64,000 nucleotides of DNA from an uncultured SAR324 cluster bacterium (GTDB lineage: Bacteria; SAR324; NAC60-12): contig CAJJCY010000002.1 in NCBI GenBank assembly GCA_905182865.1, positions 567,040 to 631,039 of the forward strand, given 5' to 3'. How positions within the stretch are numbered: position 1 is the stretch's first letter; each line of letters opens with the position of its first letter. The position numbers and the translations under genes were made by a program. This document shows positions 37,049 to 47,444 of this stretch, one piece after another. The notes under the pieces were generated by a model that was given only the letters and a program-made list of their open reading frames with translations, had not been told where the DNA came from and searched no databases.

Positions 37049-38134
37049 TTAAGTTTCAATCGAGTGTGCGGCCACGCATAAGTTTTTCATTTTTTGGACC
37101 GCAAGTTCACGTCCCAAAATTCCAAGTCCGCAGTCGGGTGCAGCAATCAGACGGTTTGCGTCAATATGTTCCAGTGCATCCATTAAACGCTTCCGAATTT
37201 CCTCGACTGCTTCAACACGACTTTTTGCTATGGCAACTACTCCAAAAATAATGGTTGTGGTTTTGAAATGCTCCAGCAAAATCAGATCATTGTAGCGGTG
37301 TGCATCTTCCAAAGACAGGGCCATGACAGACGAATCTTCCATGGCATCCGCAATTTGGAAGTATGACTCACGAGGTGCTTTAGGATAATCAACTGCATCA
37401 ATTACATCAGGATATCCACAACACATGTGAGCAGTTCGGGTAACACCCTCCGGACAGTTTTGAAATGCACGTTCCAAATTTTCGACTCCAAATTCAAGCG
37501 CACGTTCAGGATAACGGGCAAAAAGGGGTTCGTCTATTTGAATGTGCCGGCAGCCTGCATTGGCCAGACTGAGTACTTCCTGGTTCAGTGCTTCAGCAAT
37601 CGCTTTCCCAAAATCTTTTTGATTACCGTAATATTCATCCACGACGGTATCTGCAACAGTCAAAGGTCCGGGCATTGTAATTTTTACTGGCTTGTCTGTT
37701 GCTTCCTGGGCCCGCCTCCAATCATCTGCTAAAAACAAACCCCTTGTTTTGACTGGACCACGAACCGTTGGCAGTAAAGAGGAGTAATTTCCAGTACGCA
37801 AAGTCTTTTCTGTAAGATTCTCAAAATCCATTCCTTCCAGATGTCTGCAATGATAGTGAATGTAATTCTCTCTGGTAATCTCACCATCTGTGGGGATGTC
37901 AATTCCTGCATCGACCTGATCGTTGACTGCTTCGTGAGTTCCCCTCTCGAGGATTGAATTAACATCATCACCCATTGTATTCAGTGCTTCAGCCCAACCT
38001 CGGGTCGGATCCGATGTATCCAGATTACCGAACCAGTCTGGAAGTTTTACGTATTCCGGTTTTGGATAAGCTCCAATTGTAGTTGTTAATAATCCCAAAT
38101 GGGTTCGTAATTTTCCTGAGAAAATTTGTTTCAA
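37049..38134 (-). CDS. MetE C-terminal-domain family methyltransferase (cobalamin-independent methionine synthase-like)
   Basis: 361 residues corresponding to the C-terminal zinc barrel of Met[11 protein letters not shown] at the start, [22 protein letters not shown], the zinc ligands in [11 protein letters not shown] and the last Cys in AAPDCGLG. The N-terminal MetE domain is absent, so it belongs to the short single-domain class that in archaea and some bacteria uses methylcobalamin or other methyl donors, or acts on other thiols. The exact substrate is not known. It is the first gene of a pair with kdsA. Confidence 0.85.
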   Translation of the reverse strand: MKQIFSGKLRTHLGLLTTTIGAYPKPEYVKLPDWFGNLDTSDPTRGWAEALNTMGDDVNSILERGTHEAVNDQVDAGIDIPTDGEITRENYIHYHCRHLEGMDFENLTEKTLRTGNYSSLLPTVRGPVKTRGLFLADDWRRAQEATDKPVKITMPGPLTVADTVVDEYYGNQKDFGKAIAEALNQEVLSLANAGCRHIQIDEPLFARYPERALEFGVENLERAFQNCPEGVTRTAHMCCGYPDVIDAVDYPKAPRESYFQIADAMEDSSVMALSLEDAHRYNDLILLEHFKTTTIIFGVVAIAKSRVEAVEEIRKRLMDALEHIDANRLIAAPDCGLGILGRELAVQKMKNLCVAAHSIET

Positions 38135-38584
38135 AAGTCTTCCAAATTTACCTGTTGATATTATTTAATATATTTAATTTCAGCAAGTTTTTTTAGTCGA
38201 GGAGTCTGGTTGGGCTTCCGGTGCAGTAAGTTTGAACGGTATTGGTGGCCTGTTTCAGCAAAAGCGAGTGGGATCAGTTCAGCAAGTTACTGTAACAGCA
38301 GAATCAATTTTCCGGCATCGTTCCATCTTGAATTTTAAATATTCCTTGTGAAGAAATGATTAAAAAAACATTTTTTAACTATTTAACCTTGTCAGCATAT
38401 TTTTTTGTTTAGGCTTAGTGTCCCGTTAATAATCTTGCAGATTTCTATTCAAATCTGCTACTGTTTGTACGAGCTCAATTATTTTCTTTGAAGATCGTTG
38501 CTGACCGGAAGCATTTCGTTTCTGGTTTTTCTAAACTGCCGGCCTCAAGCCGGTTTTATTAATAGTACATATTAGGAGAACAAA
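38135..38584. other. Divergent intergenic region between the MetE-like gene and tctC
   Basis: About 450 bases, AT-rich, with no supported frame. It must hold the promoters of both divergent transcripts. AGGAGAAC just before the tctC ATG (about 38573-38581) is a strong ribosome site. No confident promoter boxes were picked out. Confidence 0.5.
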
Positions 38585-39553
38585 ATGAAGAAACTCGCTA
38601 AAATGATGGCAGTTGCAATTGCATCTGTTGTTCTTTCCGCAGGCAGTCTTTCTGCAGTGGAAATTAAAAAAATACATTTTCTTATCCCCGGTGGCGCAGG
38701 TGGAGGATGGGACGGAACCGCAAGGGGTACCGGAGAAGCCCTGACTAAAGCAGGACTGATTGACAGTGCCACTTTTGAAAATATGTCCGGTGGTGGTGGT
38801 GGAAAGGCAATCGGCTATCTAATTGAAAACTCCAAAAGTAATCACGGTACGCTGATGGTGAATTCAACACCAATCGTAATCCGTTCATTGACAAAGGTCT
38901 TTCCGCAGAACTTCAGGGATCTGACTTTGGTAGCAGGTACCATTGGTGACTATGCGGCTATGGTCGTAAGTAAAAACAGTCCGATCAATTCCATGGCAGA
39001 TTTGGTGGCAGCCTATGATGCTGATCCGTCAAAAACTGCCATTGGTGGTGGTTCTGTTCCTGGTGGCATGGATCACCTCGTTGCAGCAATGGCTATGGAA
39101 GCGGCTGGTAAAGACGCTTTGGAGGTAAAATATATTCCTTATGATGCGGGTGGTAAAGCTATGGCAGCACTATTGTCAGGTGAAATTGCCGCTCTTTCAA
39201 CCGGGTTTTCGGAAGCTGTCAGCATGGAAAAAGCTGGCAAAGTTAGAATGATAGCTGTTACTTCATCTGAACGCGTTGATGCTGCACCAAATGCTCCAAC
39301 GTTAATTGAACAAGGTTACAATGTAACTTTTGTCAACTGGAGAGGATTTTTTGCTGCTCCAGACCTGCCAAGTAATTTGCGAAAAGCCTACATTGAGGTT
39401 CTTGGTAAAATGTACAAAACTCCAGAGTGGGAAAAAGTCCGTGCCCGTAATGGATGGGTCAACATCTATAATCCAGGTGACAAGTTCATGGTTTTCCTTG
39501 CAGAACAGGAAAAAGTTATCGGTGATTTGATGCGTGAACTGGGATTCTTGTAG
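38585..39553 (+). CDS. tctC: Tripartite tricarboxylate transporter substrate-binding protein TctC
   Basis: 322 residues with a Sec signal peptide (LSAVE near 26) and the Bug/TctC fold: IHFLIPGGAGGGWDGTARGTGEAL at the ligand site, GGGSVPGGMDHL, and YIPYDAGGKAMAALLSGEIAAL. Such proteins bind small carboxylates in the periplasm and pass them to TctAB. The ribosome site is strong and a long hairpin follows the gene, consistent with higher expression than the membrane subunits. The ligand is not deducible. Confidence 0.93.
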   Translation: MKKLAKMMAVAIASVVLSAGSLSAVEIKKIHFLIPGGAGGGWDGTARGTGEALTKAGLIDSATFENMSGGGGGKAIGYLIENSKSNHGTLMVNSTPIVIRSLTKVFPQNFRDLTLVAGTIGDYAAMVVSKNSPINSMADLVAAYDADPSKTAIGGGSVPGGMDHLVAAMAMEAAGKDALEVKYIPYDAGGKAMAALLSGEIAALSTGFSEAVSMEKAGKVRMIAVTSSERVDAAPNAPTLIEQGYNVTFVNWRGFFAAPDLPSNLRKAYIEVLGKMYKTPEWEKVRARNGWVNIYNPGDKFMVFLAEQEKVIGDLMRELGFL

Positions 39554-39571
39554 ACCATTCTAATTCATAAT

Positions 39572-39599
39572 TTCCGGGAAGTTTACCGACTTCCCGGAA
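39572..39599 (+). promoter_or_regulatory. Strong intercistronic hairpin between tctC and tctB
   Basis: TTCCGGGAAG and CTTCCCGGAA form a perfect ten-pair stem around an eight-base loop (TTTACCGA), 18 bases after the tctC stop. No T-run follows, so it probably stabilises or processes the tctC message, raising binding protein over membrane subunits. Confidence 0.7.
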
Positions 39600-39625
39600 C
39601 TGAGAGTCTTTTATTACGTTCTGAC

Positions 39626-40129
39626 ATGCTTGATCTAAACCGTGCAGTGGCTTTAGCATTGCTGGGTTTTTCCAGTGGTTACGGCTACCTCGCCTATTTC
39701 TACCATCTCCTTCCTTTTGAAAAATTCCTGGCTGTAAGACCAAACACCATGCCGATTGGTTTGGCAATTGCGGGGATTATTTGTTCTCTTGTTATTCTTA
39801 TCCAGCCACAAGTTCCAAAAGTTGAAGTTGAAGGTGATGGAACTGTCAATCGACCTGATGCAGAATATCTTCAAAACCCTCAAAATTATAACTGGGGTCA
39901 AGGCATTGGACTCTTGCTCCTTGCCGTAGTTTATGTTCTGTCTTTGCGTGGTGTAGGCTTTCTTTTCAGTACCTCAGCTTTTCTGGTTTTAGGTGGAATT
40001 TTACTGGGTGAGCGGCGCTACACTTTACTCATTCCGATTTCAATTACCGCAAGTGTGCTTGTTTGGTATCTTGTTGATCAAGTTTTGACGATATATTTAC
40101 GCCCCTGGCCAGGTTGGGTTTACTATTGA
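39626..40129 (+). CDS. tctB: Tripartite tricarboxylate transporter small membrane subunit TctB
   Basis: 167 residues with four helices: an N-terminal helix (AVALALLGFSSGYGYLAYF), IGLAIAGIICSLVILI, then a pair ending in SITASVLVWYLVDQVLTIYL near the C-terminus, the TctB pattern. It follows tctC and the hairpin and precedes tctA by 88 bases in one operon. Confidence 0.9.
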   Translation: MLDLNRAVALALLGFSSGYGYLAYFYHLLPFEKFLAVRPNTMPIGLAIAGIICSLVILIQPQVPKVEVEGDGTVNRPDAEYLQNPQNYNWGQGIGLLLLAVVYVLSLRGVGFLFSTSAFLVLGGILLGERRYTLLIPISITASVLVWYLVDQVLTIYLRPWPGWVYY

Positions 40130-40217
40130 TAGAGCAATTATATGATTCATATTAAAAGCCTTTTAATAATTTTCAGGTCACTGCCTCACCTTAAGCAATT
40201 TGTACTGGAGAAATCCA

Positions 40218-41723
40218 ATGCTTGATGGAATGTTGCTGGGACTGGAAACGGCCTTTACTTTTCAGAATTTGTTTTTTGCTGCATTAGGCTGTTTCATCGG
40301 TACGATCATCGGGATGCTCCCCGGACTTGGACCGATGTCAGTGGTGGCAATCATGATACCGGTAAGTCTTCAGATCGGTGATCCCTCAACAACACTGATT
40401 TTGCTGGCCGGAGTCTATTACGGTGCAATTTTTGGAGGTTCCACCTCATCAATTCTTATTAATGCTCCAGGCGTTGCAGGGACAGTTTCAAGCTCTTTTG
40501 ATGGCTATCCGATGTCCCAAAATGGACAAGCTGGTAAAGCCTTAACAATTGCAGCAATTTCTTCTTTTTCGGGAGGAACAATTGGGGTAGTACTATTAAT
40601 GTTTTTTGCACCTGCATTGGCCAGCTTTGCAATTTTATTTTGGTCCGCAGAATATTTTGCCTTGATGCTTCTCGGTTTGTCCGCAGTTTCTGCTTTTGCC
40701 GGAAAAGGTAAAGTGCTCAAGGCTGTCATGATGACACTTCTAGGATTGATGTTGGCCACAGTTGGGGAGTCATCGCTTTTCCATGCACCACGATTTACCC
40801 TGGGCATAATGGATTTACAGAGTGGAATTAACTTTGTCACTCTTGCAATGGGTTTGTTTGCTGTTCCAGAAGCCTTTTTTCTGGCAATAGACAAAATTCG
40901 TAGTAAAAAAAGCAGTTCCAAAAAATCCCAGGAAATATCAAACCTTCGCATTAACCTCAAAGAAGCCAAAGCCATTGCCCCGGTAATTGGAAGGCAGTCA
41001 ATTCAAGGATTCCTGATTGGAGTAATGCCCGGAACTGGTGCTACAATTGCCTCGTTCCTCGGTTATGCAGTAGAGAGGAACCTTGCCAGTCCGGAAGAAC
41101 GGGAAGAATTTGGTAAAGGCTCCATCAAAGGTTTAGCCGCACCAGAAACTGCAAACAATGCGGCCAGTACAGGTTCCTTCGTACCGTTGCTGACTCTTGG
41201 GATTCCCGGTTCCGGAACGACTGCTGTATTGTTGGGAGCTTTTATTGCCCTCAATCTGCAACCAGGACCGCAACTGATGCAGGATCGACCTGAGGTTTTC
41301 TGGTCAATTATCATGTCCATGTACTTTGGTAACATTGTATTGCTGGTGCTCAATCTTCCATTGGTTCCTTACATAGCAAGACTGCTTTCAATACCGCGTA
41401 GTTTTCTGATTCCATTCGTGCTTTTCTTTGCAATGGCCGGGGCATATATTGGTCAAAACAACGCCACAGAATTGCTTCTGCTTTTGGGGTTTGGTGTACT
41501 TGCGATTATCTTTAGATTTGCGGATTATCCTTTGCCGCCACTGCTGATCGGTTTTGTGCTGGGTCAAATGTTTGAGGACAATCTTGGACGTGCAATTCGC
41601 AACGCAAACGGAATAGAATTTATCTGGGAACGTCCAATGACTCTAACCCTGATTCTTACTGCAGCAGTCTTCATCCTTATACCGATTCTAAGGGATTGGC
41701 AGGAAAACAAAAGCAGTAAATAA
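40218..41723 (+). CDS. tctA: Tripartite tricarboxylate transporter large membrane subunit TctA
   Basis: From ATG at 40218 (GGAGAA upstream; a TTG frame reaches 40200) the protein has about 501 residues and twelve helices. TctA signatures: IIGMLPGLGPMSVVAIMIP near the start, GAIFGGSTSSILINAPG, the second repeat GVMPGTGATIASFLGYAVE, and PLLTLGIPGSGTTAVLLGA. It is the channel subunit of the TctABC carrier. The next 500 bases hold two decayed genes that in intact loci lie downstream of such transporters. Confidence 0.93.
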   Translation: MLDGMLLGLETAFTFQNLFFAALGCFIGTIIGMLPGLGPMSVVAIMIPVSLQIGDPSTTLILLAGVYYGAIFGGSTSSILINAPGVAGTVSSSFDGYPMSQNGQAGKALTIAAISSFSGGTIGVVLLMFFAPALASFAILFWSAEYFALMLLGLSAVSAFAGKGKVLKAVMMTLLGLMLATVGESSLFHAPRFTLGIMDLQSGINFVTLAMGLFAVPEAFFLAIDKIRSKKSSSKKSQEISNLRINLKEAKAIAPVIGRQSIQGFLIGVMPGTGATIASFLGYAVERNLASPEEREEFGKGSIKGLAAPETANNAASTGSFVPLLTLGIPGSGTTAVLLGAFIALNLQPGPQLMQDRPEVFWSIIMSMYFGNIVLLVLNLPLVPYIARLLSIPRSFLIPFVLFFAMAGAYIGQNNATELLLLLGFGVLAIIFRFADYPLPPLLIGFVLGQMFEDNLGRAIRNANGIEFIWERPMTLTLILTAAVFILIPILRDWQENKSSK

Positions 41724-41729
41724 CCGGAC

Positions 41730-41891
41730 ATGACTGCTTCCCGTATTTCTCTGATCAGTCCTACTGGTGCATTGGGCATGGGTTTTCTGGATCAATCACT
41801 GGAACGCGTAATTTCACTAAAACCCGATGTGATTGCCTGTGATGCAGGGTCAACTGATTTCGGAATCTCCATTATCCACTTTCCGTTTTGA
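41730..41891 (+). pseudogene. Remnant of an AtuA-like (DUF1446) gene, N-terminal about 53 codons only
   Basis: The frame starts with ATG at 41730 and reads RISLISPTGALGMGF, then LKPDVIACDAGSTDFG, which is the N-terminal motif of acyclic terpene utilisation AtuA/DUF1446 proteins (normally over 400 residues). It ends in TGA after HFPF and the remaining 400 codons are absent, so an internal deletion has brought the next remnant close. AtuA-like genes usually lie beside a DUF4387 gene and carboxylate transporters, exactly the order seen here. Confidence 0.7.
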
Positions 41892-41906
41892 AATGGAGAA
41901 CATCTG

Positions 41907-42224
41907 ATGAGAGAGCCAGTCCTTCTGGGAGAATTAGCAAAATTGATTCGCTCAAAAACGCGGGGCCGTTCTTGATAACCTTCGACATCATGTTTGCCAA
42001 TGACACGGATTTTAAGCGAGTAGTTTCTACAAAAGTACTGACAAAAAGCTAGATTGCCCAAACATATCAGATTCCGGAAGATTCAGTAATTTTCGTTGAA
42101 ATCACTGCTTGCCAGTGCTATCAAATTTTCGTTTCCTCGACCTAGAATTCAAGGTGATCTTGGTGAAACCGATATGTACTCTGGACAGCAGTATGCGCCG
42201 CTGCTGAATATTGAGATCAGATAA
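41907..42224 (+). pseudogene. Degraded DUF4387 family gene
   Basis: Pieces in two or three frames join into a DUF4387-like protein of about 105 residues: LLGELAKLIRSK, then in another frame AGPFLITFDIMFAND and VVSTKVLTKS, an in-frame TAG, IAQTYQIPEDSVIFVE, and in a further frame AIKFSFPRPRIQGDLGETDMYSGQQYAPLLNIEIR, which is the family's terminal motif (given here in part). At least one frameshift near 41955, one nonsense codon and another shift near 42117 are present. It ends one base before the stop of the convergent oxoprolinase gene. Confidence 0.72.
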
Positions 42225-45200
42225 TCAGGTACCGACTTTTCCATATCCGCCGCCGCCGGGAGTTTCAATACGGATCCGGTCACCTGCTTCAGCAATAATT
42301 TCATTTTTTCCACCTAAGTGGAGTTTGGAACCATCTTTGCGAATAAAAAGGTTCAATCCTTTTTTTCCGGGTCCACCGCCGTTAAGTCCATAAGGCTGAT
42401 GAACACGGCGCTCTGAAAGAATGGCAGTATTGAGTGGTTCCAGAAATTCGACTTCACGAATGAGTCCGTTACCTCCTTTGAATTTTCCGGAACCACCTGA
42501 ATCTTTGCGGATAGAAAATTCACGAAGCATCACCGGATAACGCCTTTCCAGAATTTCCGGATCAGTTATGCGTGTGTTGGTCATGTGAGTGTGAACACCG
42601 GATTGTCCGTGCCAGTTTGGTCCTGCACCAGCACCGCCGCCAATCGTCTCGTAATAGCCGAAATTTTCGTTGCCGAAGGTGAAATTGTTCATGCAGCCCT
42701 GCGAAGCCGCGCAGGCACGGAATGCTTTGAGAATTACATCCGTGATTCGCTGAGAAGTCAAAACATTACCTCCGACCACAGCAGCATTTTCAGAGGGAGC
42801 CAGCAATGAACCGTCTTCAATAATAACCTCAATCGGGTTCAGGCATCCTTGATTGAGCGGAATTTCCTGATCTATCAAACATCGCAAACTGTACAAAATT
42901 GCTGAATGAGTTACTGCTCTTGGTGCATTCAGATTGCCCCAAAGCTCAGGTCCTGTGCCGGTAAAATCGAAAATCGCACTGCCGTCTCTTCGATCTATAG
43001 TGAGATGCAAAACTATTTCGCTGCCGTCATCCAGATAATCCTTTGCTGCAACCGTATCTACTTCCGCCAGACCTTCCCTTTCAGAGAGTTCCTTGAGCAT
43101 ATTACGTACTGCTTCTTCGGCATTATTTTGGATATGGTACATATATGCCTGTACAACCGGTAGACCAGGGACATCTTCCGATGAATAGTGCTCTACCATT
43201 TCCAAAAGTAAATCAATCCCGCGCTGATTTGCAGCAACTTGTGCTTTAAGATCAGAAAGGTTGTCCGAAAGCAATCGGGTTCCGCTGATAGCTGGCTCCC
43301 CCGGATTACGTACTATTTTTCCGGGCGCTTGAAGCAATTCGGTAATTCCGTCTTCATTGAAAATTCCGTTTTCCACCACTTTGAAAGTTCTGATACAAGC
43401 ACCTTCTTCTTTCAATTCACGGGAAAAAGGTGGCATCGATCCTGGAGAAATTCCGCCTATATCTGCATGGTGTCCTCTACTGGCAATGTAAAAAATTATC
43501 TTCTCCTCTTTTAATTTTTCTGCCTTCTCTGAAACTTTGAAACTTTGAAACTTTGAAACTTTTTCCCAAACCGGAGTAATAACTGTAATGTCTGGAAGAT
43601 GACTTCCTCCTGCAATCGGATGGTTTGTCAGCAAAACATCACCTTCCTGAAGATTGTTTTTTATAACCGTTTTGATGCTAGTGCTCATGGAACCAAGGTG
43701 AACTGGCATATGTGGTGCATTGGCTACCAAGTTTCCAGCCTCATCAAAAATAGCACAGGAAAAATCCAGGCGCTCCTTGATGTTGGTGGAAATAGCTGTA
43801 CGCTGCAGCGTACGCCCCATTTGCTCGGCAATCGACATGAAGAGGTTACCGAAAATGGACACCTGAACCGGATCAGCTTGAATGCCGATTTCACGATAGG
43901 TCTTGGTTTTAACACTCAAAATAACGTCACCGTATTCCGTTATTTCTGCCGAACAACCGGGTTCAACCAGAATTGTGGAAGTATCCTGCATTAAAATCGC
44001 CGGGCCTTGTAAACAAAGTCCGGATCCTAATTTTTCCAGACGGTAAATTGGAGTATCAAACCAGCCTTCGAAGAAATAACATCGGGTTTTTTTTGAGTCT
44101 GGCACCTCATCCCGACCTTGTGAGTCTGTGGAATTCTCTGCAATTTTGAATTGTTGCAGTCCGGGAGACTTTGCCACCGCACGTACACGTAAATCATCCA
44201 CAATGATTTCTCTCCCTGTCAAATCAAAACCGAACTCTTTGCGGTATGTTTTCCTGAAGGCACCGATAAAGTCAGGACTCGGAAGCTCTGATGGAGTCTG
44301 TTGAAAATTTTTCTGCAGTTCAGGACTCGATTCAGCAATGCCCAATCCACAATTCGTAATTCCTGTATCATAATTTATTTTAGGCTCTGGTTCGTGGACC
44401 ATCAAGGCCGTATCCGTACCCTGGTAGCGTAAATTGAGGTAGCGCTTTATTTCGATTTGCTCCGGCTTGTATCCCTGCTCTACTAAATCTTTTCTTGCGT
44501 TTTCTGCTAATTTATCAAGTTTATTCAGGAGGATTATTAATGATTTATCCTGACTGATTTCAGTCAGCACCAACACAGAAGGCTCCTGTATTTCTACGAC
44601 AATATCTGCCAGTCCCATTCCGTAAGCTGATAAAATACCGGCGAAACGGTGAATGAAAATTTTGGAAATACCTAGTTCACGGGCAATTGCACAGGCATGT
44701 TGACCACCGGCACCACCGAAACAGGCCAAGGCATGTTCCTTGATGTCAAAGCCGCGCATCACTGAAATTTCACGAATCGGACGTACCATAACTTCATTGG
44801 CAACTTTTAAAAAACCGAGAGCGACTTCTTCCAGGGACATTTCCGGAAGTTGCCGTTTTTTTGAATAGTTTTTGATTTCAGCAGTTAATTTTTCAAAAGC
44901 TAAACGTGAGGCTTCTATGTCGAGAGCTTCGTTTTCATTTGGTCCAAAAATTTTTGGAAAGTATTCCGGATGCAAACGACCCAATACTAAATTTGCGTCT
45001 GTTACAGCCAAATGTCCACCTTTGCGGTAGCAGACGGGACCAGGATGTGCTCCGGCGGATTCCGGACCAACCTCAAACAAACCATTGCGAAAAAACAGTC
45101 TCGAGCCCCCTCCGGCGGCAACGGTTTTGATGTGCATTTGTGGAGCCTGGATACGAACCCCTGCAGTTTCTGTTTCATGTACAAGTTCATAATCGTCACC

Positions 45201-46253
45201 GTAACGGGAAACATCAGTTGAGGTGCCGCCCATGTCAAAACCAATCACAGGTAACCGGTGGCCGGTTTTTGGTGGTTGTTGGTTTGAGTTCGAAATTTCC
45301 GTGTCTTCATTCGTAAGTGACGAAGTCATGGCATAGCCTACAACTCCTCCGGCAGGTCCAGATAATATGGCATTGCTGCCCTTAAAATTTTTGGAATCGG
45401 TCAAACCTCCGTCTGACTGCATAAAAAGCAATTGAGAGTTTTCCAGTTTATCCGAAAATCCTGAACGAAAACTTTCCAGGTAATTCCGGATATGCGGTGT
45501 GAGGTAGGCATCCACAGTAGTCGTGTCACCACGTGCCACCATTTTGACCATTGGCATGACTTGATGTGAAAGAGAGATTTGCTCATAACCGATTTCGTGG
45601 GCCAGTTCTCCGATTTGCCTCTCATGTTCCTGAAAAGCATAACCATGCAAAAATACGACTGCCACTGCCCGAATTCCTGTTTTGAAAACTGCTTCGAGTT
45701 GCCGACTTACTTCTTTCAAATTAGGCTTTGACAATACCTCAAATTTTTCTCCAGTTGTGCCCTCAACAATTGATGCAGCAGCATTACGTGATGACCCCTT
45801 AACTGTTTCCCTGAAAATCCTTACACGCTCATCAACTTCAATCACCTCTTCATAAAGCAAATCGAGTTTTCGGATTTCAAGATCAAATATTTTAGGGCGG
45901 CTCTGATTCCCTATTTGCAGTAAATCCCGAAATCCCTTCGTTGTTACCAGTACAGTTCTTGCCCCTTTACGTTCCAACAGTGCGTTTGTTGCCACTGTGG
46001 TACCCATGCGAATCCACTCAATATTGTCTGAAGAAAAAGTGGTAGATCCACCTCCACTTGCTTTGGGAATATGTTTCCCGGTTACTGATTCAAGAATCCG
46101 GCGAATGCCCTCTCGCGGAGCATCAGGATAATTCTGTGGATCTTCGGAAAGTAACTTCACGACCCGGAATCCAGGTTCTCCCGGCACTTCCGCATAAACA
46201 TCGGTGAAAGTGCCGCCACGGTCAATTGAAAAACGGAAGGAAGGTGCTGTCAT
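42225..46253 (-). CDS. Fused HyuA-HyuB / 5-oxoprolinase-type protein
   Basis: 1342 residues. The N-terminal HyuA half has [42 protein letters not shown] and [15 protein letters not shown] (ATP-binding actin-like fold); the HyuB half, from about 790, has [42 protein letters not shown] and GGGGYG at the end. The fusion and length match OPLAH (ATP-dependent 5-oxoprolinase) rather than separate hydantoinase subunits; other lactam or acetone-carboxylase-type substrates remain possible. An octamer-repeat insertion lies in the HyuB loop just before [11 protein letters not shown]. Confidence 0.88.
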   Translation of the reverse strand: MTAPSFRFSIDRGGTFTDVYAEVPGEPGFRVVKLLSEDPQNYPDAPREGIRRILESVTGKHIPKASGGGSTTFSSDNIEWIRMGTTVATNALLERKGARTVLVTTKGFRDLLQIGNQSRPKIFDLEIRKLDLLYEEVIEVDERVRIFRETVKGSSRNAAASIVEGTTGEKFEVLSKPNLKEVSRQLEAVFKTGIRAVAVVFLHGYAFQEHERQIGELAHEIGYEQISLSHQVMPMVKMVARGDTTTVDAYLTPHIRNYLESFRSGFSDKLENSQLLFMQSDGGLTDSKNFKGSNAILSGPAGGVVGYAMTSSLTNEDTEISNSNQQPPKTGHRLPVIGFDMGGTSTDVSRYGDDYELVHETETAGVRIQAPQMHIKTVAAGGGSRLFFRNGLFEVGPESAGAHPGPVCYRKGGHLAVTDANLVLGRLHPEYFPKIFGPNENEALDIEASRLAFEKLTAEIKNYSKKRQLPEMSLEEVALGFLKVANEVMVRPIREISVMRGFDIKEHALACFGGAGGQHACAIARELGISKIFIHRFAGILSAYGMGLADIVVEIQEPSVLVLTEISQDKSLIILLNKLDKLAENARKDLVEQGYKPEQIEIKRYLNLRYQGTDTALMVHEPEPKINYDTGITNCGLGIAESSPELQKNFQQTPSELPSPDFIGAFRKTYRKEFGFDLTGREIIVDDLRVRAVAKSPGLQQFKIAENSTDSQGRDEVPDSKKTRCYFFEGWFDTPIYRLEKLGSGLCLQGPAILMQDTSTILVEPGCSAEITEYGDVILSVKTKTYREIGIQADPVQVSIFGNLFMSIAEQMGRTLQRTAISTNIKERLDFSCAIFDEAGNLVANAPHMPVHLGSMSTSIKTVIKNNLQEGDVLLTNHPIAGGSHLPDITVITPVWEKVSKFQSFKVSEKAEKLKEEKIIFYIASRGHHADIGGISPGSMPPFSRELKEEGACIRTFKVVENGIFNEDGITELLQAPGKIVRNPGEPAISGTRLLSDNLSDLKAQVAANQRGIDLLLEMVEHYSSEDVPGLPVVQAYMYHIQNNAEEAVRNMLKELSEREGLAEVDTVAAKDYLDDGSEIVLHLTIDRRDGSAIFDFTGTGPELWGNLNAPRAVTHSAILYSLRCLIDQEIPLNQGCLNPIEVIIEDGSLLAPSENAAVVGGNVLTSQRITDVILKAFRACAASQGCMNNFTFGNENFGYYETIGGGAGAGPNWHGQSGVHTHMTNTRITDPEILERRYPVMLREFSIRKDSGGSGKFKGGNGLIREVEFLEPLNTAILSERRVHQPYGLNGGGPGKKGLNLFIRKDGSKLHLGGKNEIIAEAGDRIRIETPGGGGYGKVGT
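43531..43562 (-). repeat. Four perfect octamer repeats inside the oxoprolinase-type gene
   Basis: GAAACTTT four times on the plus strand, which is AAAGTTTC on the coding strand and encodes [12 protein letters not shown]. It is the same octamer that occurs in the PUFA synthase linker. Confidence 0.93.
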
Positions 46254-46321
46254 AAAATTAATCAGATTGATCTTTTTTACCTCTTTCCAGGGAGAGGAAC
46301 TTCTAAGTTTTGAGATATTGA

Positions 46322-46957
46322 TTAACGGACTGCATCCGACCCAAATAAAGCGACACGGAAACGATCTTTGAGAAAAGCTCCGTCTTTGGGTGGAAGTACT
46401 AGGGGGAGATTTTCTGCACGGACTTTTACGTTAAAAAATGAAGGTCCCTCACCGTTTTGGATTTTAGGTAACAGTGATCGGAGTCTTTTTTTGTCAGTAA
46501 TGTTGTGGCACTCAGAAAAACCTGTTGCTCGAGCAACAGCAGCCAAATCTACATTACCTGCTGTGTGTGTAGCCTGCATGCCGGTTTCTCCATAACGTTC
46601 ATTGTCCAGTACCAAAATTGCCAAGTTGGATGGACTTTGAATAGAGACTGTTGCAAGCGATCCAAGTCCCATTAGCATCTCTCCATCACCAGTAATGACT
46701 AAAATCCTCCGAGTGGGTTGGGCTATCGCAAGGCCCAATCCAATCGAGACTGCACCTCCCATAGCTCCCCACAAAGGGAAATTCAATGCTTCATCACCTG
46801 CCGCAGTTACATCCCATGCAGGTGCACCCAATCCAGCAACAATCAGTAAGCCTGAGTCACGCTGATCGAGTAGCATTTTGACAACTTCACGACGACGAAG
46901 GGAGTAATGATTGCTACGATCCAGATCCATTTTATTCCATAAATGTTTTTGTGCCAA
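46322..46957 (-). CDS. ThDP-dependent decarboxylase, cofactor-binding (beta, ComE-like) subunit
   Basis: 211 residues with the thiamine diphosphate motif GDGEMLMGLG to LDNERYGETG and the preceding GGAVSIGLGLAIAQ helix. It is the C-terminal half of a decarboxylase of the sulfopyruvate/phosphonopyruvate type, here a separate gene overlapping its partner by 26 bases. The first 20 residues may be an over-extension. Sulfopyruvate decarboxylase is attractive in a sulfur-rich locus, but other 2-oxo acids are equally possible. Confidence 0.82.
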   Translation of the reverse strand: MAQKHLWNKMDLDRSNHYSLRRREVVKMLLDQRDSGLLIVAGLGAPAWDVTAAGDEALNFPLWGAMGGAVSIGLGLAIAQPTRRILVITGDGEMLMGLGSLATVSIQSPSNLAILVLDNERYGETGMQATHTAGNVDLAAVARATGFSECHNITDKKRLRSLLPKIQNGEGPSFFNVKVRAENLPLVLPPKDGAFLKDRFRVALFGSDAVR

Positions 46958-47444
46958 TAATACGCTGTGATATCAAAACAGCAGCGGCAGCAGGACCTTC
47001 GAAGACCATACGTGCTGCTGCCTCTGTCGTCTCTCCCAATCGATTGCTTTCATCAACATGAAAGGTTAGAATATCAGCAGCTTTCAATAATTTTTCTGTA
47101 TTTTGTCCCATAGGAACCTGCCAGGGATTGAACTCTCCCCATTCTCCACGCATCGTCACTAACATCAGTAAAGGCATACGGCAGGTTCGTGTTAAGGAAA
47201 ACATGTTGAGGCAATTTCCCACACCACTGCTTTGCATCAGGAGCACACCTCGATCTCCCCCAAGCCAGGCTCCTGCCAATAAGGCGATTCCCTCTTCTTC
47301 AGTCGTCAAGGGCACTGAGACCATTTCATCGTACTGACCGCATCGTTTAATGAGATTGGTATGTCCAGCATCTGGGACATAAGCCACTTGACGGACTTGG
47401 TGGTTAACCAAAACTTGAAAAATATCATTTGTCCAAAGTGTCAT
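46932..47444 (-). CDS. ThDP-dependent decarboxylase, pyrimidine-binding (alpha, ComD-like) subunit
   Basis: 170 residues with the N-terminal ThDP-enzyme fold: VAYVPDAGHTNLI, the catalytic Glu in PLTTEEEGIALLAGAWLGG, and LLMQSSGVGNCLNMF, the pattern of sulfopyruvate decarboxylase alpha subunits. It is the first gene of a pair with the beta subunit. The oxoprolinase-type gene lies 68 bases downstream of that pair and may be co-transcribed. Confidence 0.82.
   Translation of the reverse strand: MTLWTNDIFQVLVNHQVRQVAYVPDAGHTNLIKRCGQYDEMVSVPLTTEEEGIALLAGAWLGGDRGVLLMQSSGVGNCLNMFSLTRTCRMPLLMLVTMRGEWGEFNPWQVPMGQNTEKLLKAADILTFHVDESNRLGETTEAAARMVFEGPAAAAVLISQRIIGTKTFME

Noticed and set aside
40130-40217. 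Small inverted repeat ATTAAAAG/CTTTTAAT before tctA
   Set aside because: Short, AT-only pairing with almost no loop; too weak to call as a terminator or operator.
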